A stretch of 64,000 bases of DNA from Rhizobium sp. BG4 (GTDB taxonomy: Bacteria; Pseudomonadota; Alphaproteobacteria; Rhizobiales; Rhizobiaceae), in the NCBI RefSeq assembly GCF_016864575.1, contig NZ_CP044126.1, positions 248,001 through 312,000 on the forward strand, given 5' to 3'. The notes under the pieces are model-generated. The model was not told the origin of the DNA and did not search any database. It saw nothing but the letters and a program-made list of their open reading frames with translations. Shown piece by piece: positions 8,473 to 17,038 of this stretch (position 1 is the first letter of the stretch; each line of letters opens with the position of its first letter). The position numbers and the translations under genes are program-made.

Positions 8473-9165
8473 TCAGTCCGGTTCCCGAAGCCGGTAGCCG
8501 ACCCCGGTCTCCGTCGTAATATAGTGCGGCTGGTCCGGAACCTGCTCGACCTTTTGCCGCAGCTGCCGGACATAGACGCGCAGGTACTGCACATCGGCCG
8601 CCGGCCCCCAGACCTGCTTCAGCAGGAACTGGTGGGTCAGCACCTTGCCGGCATGCTGGGCGAGCACGCGCAGAATGTCATACTCCTTCGGCGACAGCTT
8701 GATCTCCTTGCCGTCAACCTTGACGATGCGCTTGACGATATCGATCGACAGCCCGCCGGTCTGGAAGATCGCCTTTTCGCCCTGCTGCTGCAGCCGGTGG
8801 CGGAGCGCGACGCGGATGCGGGCACCGAGTTCGGCAATGCCGAAAGGCTTGGTGACATAGTCGTCGGCGCCGGTTTCCAGCGCCTTGACGATCCCGGCTT
8901 CGTCGGTGCGGCTGGAGAGGATGACGACGGGCATGGTCAGGCCGTCATCGCGCCATTCCTGCAGCAGGTCGTGGCCCGGCGTATCCGGCAGGCCGAGATC
9001 GAGAACGACGAGGTCGGGGAGATCATCGACCACGGATTGCCGCGCCGCAAGGGCGTTTGCCGCTTCCTGCACTTCGTAGCCCTGTGCCGTCAGACCGACG
9101 CGCAGCAGCTTGCGGATGGGAGGCTCGTCGTCGACGACGAGGATCTTGATGGGCGAACCGCTCAT
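8473..9165 (-). CDS. kdpE: Response regulator KdpE
   Basis: OmpR-class DNA-binding response regulator for the kdp operon, 230 aa. The receiver domain has the acidic pair VVDDEPP (residues 11-13), phospho-acceptor Asp in LVVLDLGLPD (about residue 56), Thr/Ser in VILSSR and the conserved Lys in YVTKPF. The C-terminal winged helix contains LSPKEYDILRVLAQHAGKVLTHQFLLKQVWG. Its start overlaps the end of kdpD by 4 nt, so the two signalling partners are translationally coupled. It is expected to activate transcription from the promoter upstream of kdpF. Confidence 0.95.
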   Translation of the reverse strand: MSGSPIKILVVDDEPPIRKLLRVGLTAQGYEVQEAANALAARQSVVDDLPDLVVLDLGLPDTPGHDLLQEWRDDGLTMPVVILSSRTDEAGIVKALETGADDYVTKPFGIAELGARIRVALRHRLQQQGEKAIFQTGGLSIDIVKRIVKVDGKEIKLSPKEYDILRVLAQHAGKVLTHQFLLKQVWGPAADVQYLRVYVRQLRQKVEQVPDQPHYITTETGVGYRLREPD

Positions 9166-11870
9166 TTGAGTTCATCCAGTTTGAGACTATCGGTTGGTCT
9201 TGGAAGCCGGATGGTGAAGACCGCGCCTGAGCGGTCCTTCCGGTTTCCGGCAGTGATGGCGCCGCCCATCGCCTCGATGAAGCCGCGGCAGATGGAAAGC
9301 CCGAGCCCGGTTCCGGCGCGCACCTGGTCGCCTTTGCGGACACGGTAGAAGGTGTCGAAGATGCGGTCGAGATCGCCTTCGGGAATGCCGGGGCCTTCGT
9401 CGGAGATTTCGAGCGCAACGCTGAAGGCATCCGCGGAGCCGCGGATGCGGATCGTCGAGCCCTCGGGGGCATATTTGGCGGCGTTGTCGAGCAGATTGAA
9501 GAGCACCTGCTCGAAAAGCACGGGATCGACCTTCACCATGGGAAGATCGCCGGGGATGTTCATCTCCGTTCGGTGCCGCTCGAGGATCTTGGCGGCGCGA
9601 CGCAGCGCGCTTCCGGCGATATCGCCGGCATAGTGGAGCGCGTAATTCGGCTCCATGGCGCCGGATTCGATCTTGGTCATGTCAAGCAGGTTGGCGATGA
9701 AGCGGTTGAGGCGCTCCGATTCATCAACCACGGTGGAGAGGAGATCGTTGCGGTCCTCCTCCGGCATCGAGCTCAGATAGTCGCGAAGTGTTCCGGCCGC
9801 GCCGAGAATGGCGGCCAATGGCGTTTTCAGGTCGTGCGAGATCGAGGTCAGCAGCGCCGAGCGCAGCCGGTCGGCTTCCGCGGCCAGCTTCGCGCGGTCG
9901 ACATCGGCGACGAGCTGGACGCGCTCGATGGCGAGTGCCGCCTGATCGGCGAGCGCATCGAGCAGCCGCTGCTGCTCCGGCGTCAGCAGCGGGCCGTCGC
10001 GGCGGTCGCTGTCGAGGCCGATGACGCCGACGGCGGTGCGGCCGGTCCGCAACGGCACGTAGAGACGCCTTGCGCCGGGCAGGGTATCGGCGCCGCGGCC
10101 GGCCGCGTGATTGTGCTCCCAGGCCCAGCGCGCAGCGGCGATATCGGCATCGTCGAGCGTATCGTCTGGCGGATAGCCGGCCTTGACGGCAATGCCGCCG
10201 TCTTCCGGCAGCAGCAGGACGACGCGGACCTTCAGCATCGATGCGATCTGGAAGGCGGTCGCCCAGAGCACGTCGTCAAGCGTGCCGGTTCCGGCAAGCT
10301 TCTTGGAGAAGAGATAGAGGTCCTCTGTCGTGCGCGCTCTCTGGCGGGCAGCGGCTGCCTGGCGCTGCACTGTTGCCGTCAGGTTCGAGGCGATGATGGC
10401 GACACCGAGGAAGAAGAACAGCGCCAGCACGCTTTCGGGGTCGCTGATCGTCAGCGTATAGCGCGGCGGCAGGAAGAAGAAATTGAAGGCGAGGGCGCTG
10501 ATGATGCAGGTGTAGAGCGCCGGGCGCAGGCCATGGAGAACCGCCGAGGTCAGTACCGCCATCAGGAAGACGAGGGCGAGGTTGCGGACATCGAGCACCT
10601 GATCGAGCACGACGCCGACGCCAAGCGCGATCGCTACATAGGCCGTCGCCAGCACATAGGCGCGCAGATCGAACAGCGGCGCCGTCGGGGCGGCCTTGAT
10701 GCCGCGTTGGGCGGTCTGCTCCTTCTCGTTGCCCGATATGACATGGACGCTGATATCGCCCGCCTGACGGATCAGCTGGTCGGTCGCCGAAGGCTGCAGC
10801 CATTCGCGCCATGTCGGCTTCTTCGGCGAGCCGATGACGATGTGGGTGACATTGTTGGCGCTGGCATGACGCAGCAGCTCTTCGGTGACTTCGCGTCCGG
10901 GCAGCGTCAGTGCCTCGCCGCCGAGCTGTCCGGCAAGCCGCAAAGTGGCGGCGATATTGTCGCGCTGCTCTTCCGAAAGGCTGATCGAGCGGTTGGTCTC
11001 GATATAGACGGCCGACCAGGGCGCGCGCAGCCGCGAAGCCATGCGGGCGGCATAGCGCACCAGCGAGGCCGAGCGCGGATGATGATCGATCGAGACGAGC
11101 ACCCGCTCGCCTGCAGCCCACGGGCCGGGAATCGCATGCGCCTGCATATGGGTCAGTAGCTGGTCGTCGACGCGCTGGGCCGTCTTGCGCAAGGCGAGCT
11201 CGCGTAGCGCCGTCAGGTTGCCCGGCGTGAAATAGTTGGTGAGCGCCCGCTCAGCGGTGCGCGCCACGTAGACCTTGCCGTCATGCAGCCGCTTGATCAG
11301 GTCATCAGGCGTCAGGTCGATGATCTCGATATCGTCGGCCATGTCGATCACCGAGTCGGGCACCGTCTCACGCACGCGGATGCGGGTGATCTGCGAGACG
11401 ACGTCGTTCAGGCTCTCGACATGCTGGATATTGAGTGTCGTATAGACATCGACGCCGCGGTCGAGCAGCTCCTTGACGTCGAGATAACGTTTCGGATGGC
11501 GGCTGCCCTGGGCATTGGTATGCGCCAGTTCATCGACGAGAACGAGATCGGGTTTTCGCGCCAGGATGCCGTCAAGATCCATCTCCTCCAGTTCCTGACC
11601 GCGATAGGCGACCTTGACGCGGGGGATGATTTCGAAACCGGCCAGCAGCGCCTGGGTTTCCTTGCGCCCATGCGTCTCGACGACACCGATCACCACATCC
11701 ATGCCGTCGGCGATCTTGGCGCGGCCGGAGACCAGCATCTCGTAGGTCTTGCCGACGCCGGGGGCGGCGCCGAGGAAGATTTTCAGACGGCCGCGCGTTT
11801 CCCGTTCGGCGCGCTCAAGGAGAGCGTCGGGGGAGGGTCTGGCATCGGTGTCACGACTGTTGTCGGGCAT
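9162..11870 (-). CDS. kdpD: Potassium sensor histidine kinase KdpD
   Basis: Inner-membrane sensor kinase controlling KdpE, 902 aa from the ATG at 11870 (MPDNSRDTDARPSPDALLERAE). Domain order: N-terminal KdpD domain with Walker A GAAPGVGKTYEML; a universal-stress-protein-like domain; four membrane helices in the middle (from LFDLRAYVLATAYVAIALG to LALFFFLGVAIIASNL); a GAF domain; and a HisKA domain with ISHDLKTPLAAI (phosphorylated His near residue 670). The C-terminal HATPase domain has NLLDNAAKYAP and DEGPGIPEGDLDRIFDTFYR. Codons upstream of 11870 run into a palindromic repeat, so the longer frame starting at 11912 is unlikely to be used. The neighbouring EIIA-like protein may be a modulator. 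Confidence 0.95.
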   Translation of the reverse strand: MPDNSRDTDARPSPDALLERAERETRGRLKIFLGAAPGVGKTYEMLVSGRAKIADGMDVVIGVVETHGRKETQALLAGFEIIPRVKVAYRGQELEEMDLDGILARKPDLVLVDELAHTNAQGSRHPKRYLDVKELLDRGVDVYTTLNIQHVESLNDVVSQITRIRVRETVPDSVIDMADDIEIIDLTPDDLIKRLHDGKVYVARTAERALTNYFTPGNLTALRELALRKTAQRVDDQLLTHMQAHAIPGPWAAGERVLVSIDHHPRSASLVRYAARMASRLRAPWSAVYIETNRSISLSEEQRDNIAATLRLAGQLGGEALTLPGREVTEELLRHASANNVTHIVIGSPKKPTWREWLQPSATDQLIRQAGDISVHVISGNEKEQTAQRGIKAAPTAPLFDLRAYVLATAYVAIALGVGVVLDQVLDVRNLALVFLMAVLTSAVLHGLRPALYTCIISALAFNFFFLPPRYTLTISDPESVLALFFFLGVAIIASNLTATVQRQAAAARQRARTTEDLYLFSKKLAGTGTLDDVLWATAFQIASMLKVRVVLLLPEDGGIAVKAGYPPDDTLDDADIAAARWAWEHNHAAGRGADTLPGARRLYVPLRTGRTAVGVIGLDSDRRDGPLLTPEQQRLLDALADQAALAIERVQLVADVDRAKLAAEADRLRSALLTSISHDLKTPLAAILGAAGTLRDYLSSMPEEDRNDLLSTVVDESERLNRFIANLLDMTKIESGAMEPNYALHYAGDIAGSALRRAAKILERHRTEMNIPGDLPMVKVDPVLFEQVLFNLLDNAAKYAPEGSTIRIRGSADAFSVALEISDEGPGIPEGDLDRIFDTFYRVRKGDQVRAGTGLGLSICRGFIEAMGGAITAGNRKDRSGAVFTIRLPRPTDSLKLDELK

Positions 11871-11899
11871 GCGGGCGGTCTTTCTTTGCTGTCCGCGCA

Positions 11900-12033
11900 A
11901 GCGGCCCCTCATCCGACCCTTCGGGCCACCTTCTCCCCGTGGGGGAGAAGGGAAGTCCGCGCCGTTGCCGCTCCTCCTCTCCCCTCAGGGAGAGGGTGGC
12001 CGAGCGTAGCGGAGGCCGGGTGAGGGGGCTGCT
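11900..12033. repeat. Rhizobial palindromic intergenic repeat (RIME-like), copy 1
   Basis: A mosaic of GC-rich palindromes runs from GCGGCCCCTCA to TGAGGGGGCTGC, with inner hairpins around CACCTTCTCCCC/GGGGGAGAAGG and CTCTCCCCTCAGGGAGAG. It occupies nearly the whole gap between kdpC and kdpD, inside the operon. Related copies lie at 31847-31972 and 56721-56851. Such elements are non-coding and typical of Rhizobium intergenic regions. Confidence 0.8.
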
Positions 12034-12044
12034 CGCGCCGACAT

Positions 12045-12614
12045 TCATCGTGTCATAGGTGCATCAAGCGCCATATTCAACGCAAGCACATTGACAACAG
12101 GCTCACCCAGGAACCCGAGCTCACGCGCCTCAACGGCCGCATCCACCAGCGCCTTGACCTTGGCCTCATCCATCCCCCGCGCCTTCGCGACGCGCGCCAC
12201 CTGGAAATAGGCGGCCTCCGGCGAGATATGCGGGTCGAGACCGCTGCCCGAAGCCGTCACGAGATCGATCGGAACGTCGGCGGCGGGATTGCTGGCCTTG
12301 GCGGCCTCATAGTCGGTCTTGACGCGGTCGATCAGCTTCTGGCTGGTCGGGCCGAGGTTGGAGCCGGAGGAGGCGGCGGCGTTGTAGCCGTCGCCGGCGG
12401 CCGAGGGGCGGCCGTGGAAATATTTGTCGCTCGTGAAGGCCTGGCCGATCAGCGAGGAGCCGATCACGGTGCCGTCCTTCTCGATCAGGCTGCCATTCGC
12501 CTGTTTCGGGAAAAGCGCCTGGGCGGCACCCGTCATGGCGATCGGGTAGAGAAGGCCGGTGATCGCGGTGGTAGCGACGATCATGACGATTGCGGGACGA
12601 AGTTCTTTCAACAT
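12045..12614 (-). CDS. kdpC: Potassium-transporting ATPase subunit KdpC
   Basis: Single-span accessory subunit of the KdpFABC potassium pump, 189 aa; it stabilises the KdpA-KdpB complex. It has an N-terminal membrane helix (AIVMIVATTAITGLLYPIAMTGAAQALF), then a soluble periplasmic part with signatures GSSLIGQAF, YFHGRPSA, SSGSNLGPTS and the C-terminal SGSGLDPHISPEAAYFQVARVAKARG. The start lies 12 nt after the kdpB stop. Length and motifs are normal for the family. Confidence 0.95.
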   Translation of the reverse strand: MLKELRPAIVMIVATTAITGLLYPIAMTGAAQALFPKQANGSLIEKDGTVIGSSLIGQAFTSDKYFHGRPSAAGDGYNAAASSGSNLGPTSQKLIDRVKTDYEAAKASNPAADVPIDLVTASGSGLDPHISPEAAYFQVARVAKARGMDEAKVKALVDAAVEARELGFLGEPVVNVLALNMALDAPMTR

Positions 12615-12626
12615 GGATTGTACTCC

Positions 12627-14714
12627 TTAAGCGAGACCGATGGCCGTGATGACCATGTCGATCGCCTTGATGCCGATGAACGGCACGACGATGCCGCCGA
12701 GGCCGTAGATCAAGAGATTGCGGGACAGCAGCGCGCCGGCGCCGATCGCCCGGTATTTGACGCCCTTCAGCGACAGCGGGATCAGCGCGACGATGATCAG
12801 CGCGTTGAAGATGATCGCCGAGAGAATTGCGCTCTGCGGGGTTGCGAGGCCCATGATGTTCAGGACGCCGAGCTGCGGGTAGAAGGTCAGGAACATCGCC
12901 GGGATGATGGCGAAATACTTGGCGATGTCGTTGGCGATCGAGAAGGTCGTCAGCGCCCCGCGGGTCATCAGCAGCTGCTTGCCGATCTCGACGATCTCGA
13001 TGAGCTTCGTCGGATCGCTATCGAGGTCGACCATGTTGCCGGCCTCGCGAGCCGCGACCGTACCGGTGTTCATGGCGACGCCGACATCGGCCTGGGCGAG
13101 CGCCGGGGCGTCGTTGGTGCCGTCGCCGCACATGGCGACGAGCTTGCCCTTGGCCTGCTCCTCGCGGATCAGCGACAGCTTGTTCTCCGGCGTTGCCTGG
13201 GCGAGGAAATCGTCGACACCGGCTTCGGCGGCGATGGCGGCAGCGGTCATCGGGTTGTCGCCGGTGATCATGACGGTGCGGATGCCCATGCGGCGCAGTT
13301 CGGCGAAACGTTCGCGGATGCCGCCCTTGACGATATCCTTGAGCTGGATGACGCCGAGCAGCTTGCCGTCACGGGCAACGGCGAGCGGAGTGCCGCCGGC
13401 CTTGGCGATCTCGTCGGCGATCGCCTGAAGCTCGCGGATGACATCGGTTTCCGGTCGCAGCGCGATCGCGGCATTGCCGTTCGACGGCGCATTGTTGGCA
13501 CCGACATAGGCGAGCACCGCCTCGACGGCGCCCTTCCGGATCGAGGAACCGCCGACATCGACGCCGCTCATGCGGGTCTGCGCTGTGAAGGGCACAAAGG
13601 TTGCCTGCAGGCTACCCATATCACGGCCGCGGATCGCATATTTCTCCTTGGCGAGAACGACGATCGAGCGGCCTTCCGGCGTCTCGTCGGCAAGCGAAGC
13701 GAGCTGGGCCGCATCGGCCAGTTCCTGTTCTGTAATGCCACGGACCGGGCGGAAGCTGGTGGCCTGGCGGTTGCCGAGGGTGATCGTGCCGGTCTTGTCG
13801 AGGAGCAGCGTATCGACGTCACCGGCAGCTTCGACGGCGCGGCCGGACATGGCGAGCACGTTGAAGCGGACAAGACGGTCCATGCCGGCAATACCGATCG
13901 CCGAAAGCAGCGCGCCGATCGTGGTCGGGATCAGTGTTACGAAGAGCGCGACCAGCACGATGATCGGGATCGAGCCACCGGCATAGGCCGCAAAGCTCGG
14001 TATCGTCGCGGTGGCAAGAACGAAGATCAGCGTCATGCCTGCGAGCAGGATGTTGAGGGCGATCTCGTTCGGCGTCTTCTGGCGCTCGGCACCTTCGACC
14101 AGTGCGATCATCCGGTCGATGAAGGTGGAGCCGGCAGCCGCGGTGATGCGGACGCGGATCACATCCGACAGAACCTGCGTGCCGCCGGTGACGGCCGAGC
14201 GGTCGCCGCCGGATTCACGGATCACGGGAGCGGATTCACCGGTGATCGCGGCCTCGTTGACGGAGGCTACGCCTTCGACAACTTCGCCGTCCGACGGAAT
14301 GATGTCGCCGGCTTCGACGAGAACGAGATCGCCGACCTTCAGGCTGGTGCCCGGCACCATGCGGTAGCCGGAGCCGTTATTGGCCGTCAGGAGCTTTGCC
14401 TGCGTTTCGGTGCGGGCCTTGCGCAGCGAATCCGCCTGCGCCTTGCCGCGGCCCTCGGCGACGGCTTCGGCGAAGTTGGCGAAGAGCACGGTGAACCAGA
14501 GCCAGAGATTGATCTGGAAAGAGAAGCCGAGATTGCCGCCGCCGGTCGCGACGTCGCGGAGGAAGAGAACGGTGGTCAGCGCTGAAACCGTCGCCACCAC
14601 GAACATCACCGGGTTCTTGGCCAGGGTGCGCGGGTTGAGCTTGGTAAAGGCGGCGCCGATCGCCGGGATGAGAATGCGACTATCGAGGATACTCGCGGAT
14701 TTTGCCTGGCTCAT
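12627..14714 (-). CDS. kdpB: Potassium-transporting P-type ATPase KdpB
   Basis: Catalytic P-type ATPase subunit, 695 aa. The phosphorylated Asp is in LLLDKTGTITLGN, the actuator motif is AITGESAP, the nucleotide-binding region includes KGAVEAV, and the hinge reads MCGDGTNDAPALAQADVGVAM. Seven hydrophobic segments are seen, including the family motif ATPQSAILSAIIFNALII near the C-terminus. ATP hydrolysis here drives potassium through KdpA. It lies between the 51-aa small membrane protein gene and kdpC, all in one direction. Confidence 0.97.
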   Translation of the reverse strand: MSQAKSASILDSRILIPAIGAAFTKLNPRTLAKNPVMFVVATVSALTTVLFLRDVATGGGNLGFSFQINLWLWFTVLFANFAEAVAEGRGKAQADSLRKARTETQAKLLTANNGSGYRMVPGTSLKVGDLVLVEAGDIIPSDGEVVEGVASVNEAAITGESAPVIRESGGDRSAVTGGTQVLSDVIRVRITAAAGSTFIDRMIALVEGAERQKTPNEIALNILLAGMTLIFVLATATIPSFAAYAGGSIPIIVLVALFVTLIPTTIGALLSAIGIAGMDRLVRFNVLAMSGRAVEAAGDVDTLLLDKTGTITLGNRQATSFRPVRGITEQELADAAQLASLADETPEGRSIVVLAKEKYAIRGRDMGSLQATFVPFTAQTRMSGVDVGGSSIRKGAVEAVLAYVGANNAPSNGNAAIALRPETDVIRELQAIADEIAKAGGTPLAVARDGKLLGVIQLKDIVKGGIRERFAELRRMGIRTVMITGDNPMTAAAIAAEAGVDDFLAQATPENKLSLIREEQAKGKLVAMCGDGTNDAPALAQADVGVAMNTGTVAAREAGNMVDLDSDPTKLIEIVEIGKQLLMTRGALTTFSIANDIAKYFAIIPAMFLTFYPQLGVLNIMGLATPQSAILSAIIFNALIIVALIPLSLKGVKYRAIGAGALLSRNLLIYGLGGIVVPFIGIKAIDMVITAIGLA

Positions 14715-14759
14715 AAGAGACTCCAGCTTGAAAGAGTAAGGCGGAACCGGTCTGTCCGG

Positions 14760-14915
14760 TCAGCCATGAAACAGTCTGAGAACGGCGGCCACGACGAGGA
14801 TGGCCGCCAGCAGCACAAGGATCGCGTCGGTCGCGCGCAGGGTCTTGCGTGCCCCACGCTCCGGTTGCCCGAAGCGTGGGTGGATCGACTTACGGAAGGC
14901 GTGACGGATGATCAT
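14760..14915 (-). CDS. Small single-span membrane protein between kdpA and kdpB
   Basis: A 51-codon frame begins 9 nt after the kdpA stop and ends 45 nt before the kdpB start. The N-terminal half is basic (MIIRHAFRKSIHPRFGQPER...). The C-terminal half is one hydrophobic helix (AILVLLAAILVVAAVLRLF) ending FHG. A TGAGGCG sequence about 7 nt upstream can serve as ribosome site and overlaps the kdpA stop, so translational coupling is likely. The charge pattern predicts an N-in orientation. It is neither KdpF nor KdpC. I do not recognise a named family; the position argues for an accessory subunit or assembly factor of the pump. Confidence 0.6.
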   Translation of the reverse strand: MIIRHAFRKSIHPRFGQPERGARKTLRATDAILVLLAAILVVAAVLRLFHG

Positions 14916-14924
14916 CGGCGCGCC

Positions 14925-16628
14925 TCAGAAGGTCTGGCCCGCGGTCATCAACAGATGCTCGACGACAGGACCGAGTGCCAGTGCCGGCATGAAGGTCAAG
15001 CCGCCGACGATCAGGATGGTGCCGACGAGCAGGCCGACGAACAGCGGACCGTCGGTCGGGAAGGTGCCGGCGGAGGCCGGAACGGTCTTCTTGGCGACCA
15101 GCGAGCCCGCGATCGCAAGGGCAGGGATGATGACCAGGAAGCGGCCCATCAGCATGCCGATGCCGAGTGTCACATTGTACCAGGGCGTATTGCCGGTCAG
15201 GCCGCCGAAGGCGGAGCCGTTATTGGCCGCAGCCGAGGTATAGGCGTAGAGGATCTCCGAGAAGCCATGCGGACCTGCCGTGCCGACGGAAGCGACCGCC
15301 GAGGGCAGCACGCTGGCGATGGCGACGAAGACCAGCATGGCGAGCGGCAGGCAGAGAATGGCGAGCACGGCCATCTTCATCTCCTTCGCCTCGATCTTCT
15401 TGCCGAGATATTCAGGCGTACGGCCGACCATCAGGCCCGCCACGAAGATGGCGATGATGATGAAGAGAATGATGCCGTAGAAGCCCGCGCCGACACCGCC
15501 GACGATGACCTCGCCGAGCTGCATGTTGATCAGCGGGATCAGGCCGCCGAGCGCCGTGAAGGAGCCATGCATGGCATTGACCGCGCCGCAGGAGGCCGCC
15601 GTGGTGATGACCGCGAAGAGCGAGGACATGGCGATGCCGAAGCGGACTTCCTTGCCTTCCATGTTGCCGCCGCCGAGACCGAAGGCGTGCATCAGCGGGT
15701 TGCCCGCAGCTTCCGCCCAATAAGTGATGGCAACGCCGACGATAAACAGCAGGCCCATCGAAGCGAGGATCGCCCAGCCCTGGCGCTGGTTGCCGACCAT
15801 GCGGCCGAAGACGTTGGTAAAGGCCGCGCCGATCGCGAAGATCGACAGCATCTGGATCATGTTCGAGATGTTGTCGGGGTTCTCGAAGGGATGGGCCGAG
15901 TTGGCATTGAAGAAGCCGCCGCCATTGGTGCCGAGCATCTTGATGGCAAGCTGCGAGGCGACCGGGCCGAGCGCGATCGTCTGCTTGGCGCCTTCGAGCG
16001 TCGCCGCATCGACATAGGGGCCAAGCGTTTGCGGCACGCCGAGCCAGACATAGATGAGCGTCAGCACGATGCAGAACGGCAGCAGGACGTAGAGCGTGGC
16101 GCGGATCATATCGACCCAGAAATTGCCGATCGCCTTGCCCGAAGCGCGCGAGAAGGCGCGGATCAGGCCCATGGCAATCGCCATGCCGGTTGCCGCGGAC
16201 ACGAAGTTCTGCACCGTGAAGCCCATCATCTGGGTCAGATACGACATGGTGCTTTCACCGCCGTAGTTCTGCCAGTTGGTGTTGGTGACGAAGCTGACGG
16301 CGCTGTTGAAGGACAGTTCCGGCCCGACGGCCGCCATGCCGGCGGGATTATAAGGCAGGACCGCCTGCAGTCGCATCAGCGCATAGAGGACGAAAACGCC
16401 GAAGAGGTTGAAGAGCAGCATCGCGAATGCATAGGAGGTCCAATGCTGTTCTTCGCGCTCGCTGGTGCCGGCAAGCGCGTAAAGTCCCCGTTCCACCGGA
16501 ACGAGGACCGGCGAGAGAAGCGTGCGCTCGCCCGAGAAGACGCGGGTCATGTAGCCGCCGAGCGGTTTGACGAGCGCAATGAGGATCCCGCAGAAGACGA
16601 GGATCTGTAGCCATCCGTTGAGTGTCAT
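14925..16628 (-). CDS. kdpA: Potassium-transporting ATPase subunit KdpA
   Basis: Potassium-binding channel-like subunit, 567 aa, about ten membrane helices. Family motifs are NTNWQNYGGESTMSYLTQMMGFTVQNFVSAATG (first selectivity loop), LGTNGGGFFNANSAHPFENP, ASCGAVNAMHGSFTALGGLIPLIN and YTSAAANNGSAFGGL, which correspond to the four P-loop repeats. It follows kdpF by 30 nt. Length and all four selectivity segments look intact, so the pump should be functional. Confidence 0.97.
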   Translation of the reverse strand: MTLNGWLQILVFCGILIALVKPLGGYMTRVFSGERTLLSPVLVPVERGLYALAGTSEREEQHWTSYAFAMLLFNLFGVFVLYALMRLQAVLPYNPAGMAAVGPELSFNSAVSFVTNTNWQNYGGESTMSYLTQMMGFTVQNFVSAATGMAIAMGLIRAFSRASGKAIGNFWVDMIRATLYVLLPFCIVLTLIYVWLGVPQTLGPYVDAATLEGAKQTIALGPVASQLAIKMLGTNGGGFFNANSAHPFENPDNISNMIQMLSIFAIGAAFTNVFGRMVGNQRQGWAILASMGLLFIVGVAITYWAEAAGNPLMHAFGLGGGNMEGKEVRFGIAMSSLFAVITTAASCGAVNAMHGSFTALGGLIPLINMQLGEVIVGGVGAGFYGIILFIIIAIFVAGLMVGRTPEYLGKKIEAKEMKMAVLAILCLPLAMLVFVAIASVLPSAVASVGTAGPHGFSEILYAYTSAAANNGSAFGGLTGNTPWYNVTLGIGMLMGRFLVIIPALAIAGSLVAKKTVPASAGTFPTDGPLFVGLLVGTILIVGGLTFMPALALGPVVEHLLMTAGQTF

Positions 16629-16658
16629 GGGAGGAACTTTCGAGTACCCGGCAGCTGA

Positions 16659-16748
16659 TCAGAAGCGCTCGGGTCGGATAAGGGCGTAGGTGAGATAGAC
16701 GGTGAGGAACACGGTCACGGCGCCGCTCAGGATATAGTCGAGGGTCAT
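16659..16748 (-). CDS. kdpF: Potassium-transporting ATPase subunit KdpF
   Basis: A 29-aa hydrophobic peptide (MTLDYILSGAVTVFLTVY... ending LIRPERF) directly upstream of kdpA. The single helix and the terminal YALIRPERF match KdpF, which binds KdpA in the lipid phase and stabilises the complex. Start: the ATG at 16748 has AGGAG at a spacing of 8 nt, while the ATG two codons earlier is only 2 nt from it, so the shorter form is preferred. Confidence 0.88.
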   Translation of the reverse strand: MTLDYILSGAVTVFLTVYLTYALIRPERF

Positions 16749-16762
16749 AGCCATCTCTCCTG

Positions 16763-16846
16763 TCACAGCCGGTCGCAGACGCGCGTATAGGCAAAGCACA
16801 GTCCAAAAAAGACGATCGCAGTGCCGAGCAAAATGAGATCCATCAT
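16763..16846 (-). CDS. 27-aa membrane peptide upstream of kdpF
   Basis: A frame of 27 codons (MMDLILLGTAIVFFGLC..., ending YTRVCDRL) ends 15 nt before the kdpF start. AGGAG lies 9 nt before the ATG at 16846. The product is one hydrophobic helix followed by a short polar tail with Arg, Cys, Asp and Arg. The compact spacing, good ribosome site and membrane-protein composition argue that it is expressed as the first gene of the kdp operon. I recall similar unannotated frames with an R-C-D/E-R-L-like tail before kdpF in other GC-rich bacteria, but cannot confirm this here. Confidence 0.55.
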   Translation of the reverse strand: MMDLILLGTAIVFFGLCFAYTRVCDRL

Positions 16847-16890
16847 CGATGTTGACTCCTGATGTTCTGGTTGGAGTCAGACAAGACAAG

Positions 16891-16915
16891 GGCGCCAATC
16901 CGGGGGATCGGCACC
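16891..16915 (-). promoter_or_regulatory. Hairpin in the kdp 5' leader
   Basis: In the minus-strand transcript, GGUGCCGAUC can pair with GGAUUGGCGCC (10 pairs, two of them G-U) around a small loop. CTTGTCTTGTCTGACTCC follows, moderately T-rich. It lies about 45 nt before the 27-aa frame. It could be an attenuator-like structure, a terminator or simply part of the leader; there is no independent support. Confidence 0.3.
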
Positions 16916-17009
16916 TTTAGACTTTCTGGCATGGAGACGATCTTGCGATCTCTCGGGCCTGAATATCTGCCGATGCGCATAAAGGTTCGAGACGCGCGAG
17001 AAGGCGCCG

Positions 17010-17038
17010 ATATAAAAATCTTATAAATGCCTTTATAC
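17010..17038. promoter_or_regulatory. AT-rich block upstream of kdp, candidate KdpE region
   Basis: A strikingly AT-rich stretch (TATAAAAATC, TTATAAATGC, CTTTATACGG) in otherwise GC-rich DNA lies about 165 bp upstream of the first kdp frame and 135 bp upstream of the divergent dehydrogenase. TTTATAC is also the start of the E. coli KdpE site, but the rest does not match. The whole gap 16847-17171 holds no gene; it must contain both divergent promoters. Confidence 0.3.

Noticed and set aside
12228..14585. A 785-codon open frame on the plus strand opposite kdpB and kdpC
   Set aside because: It is antisense to well-supported KdpB/KdpC, with arginine-, aspartate- and glycine-rich low-complexity composition typical of shadow frames in high-GC codons.
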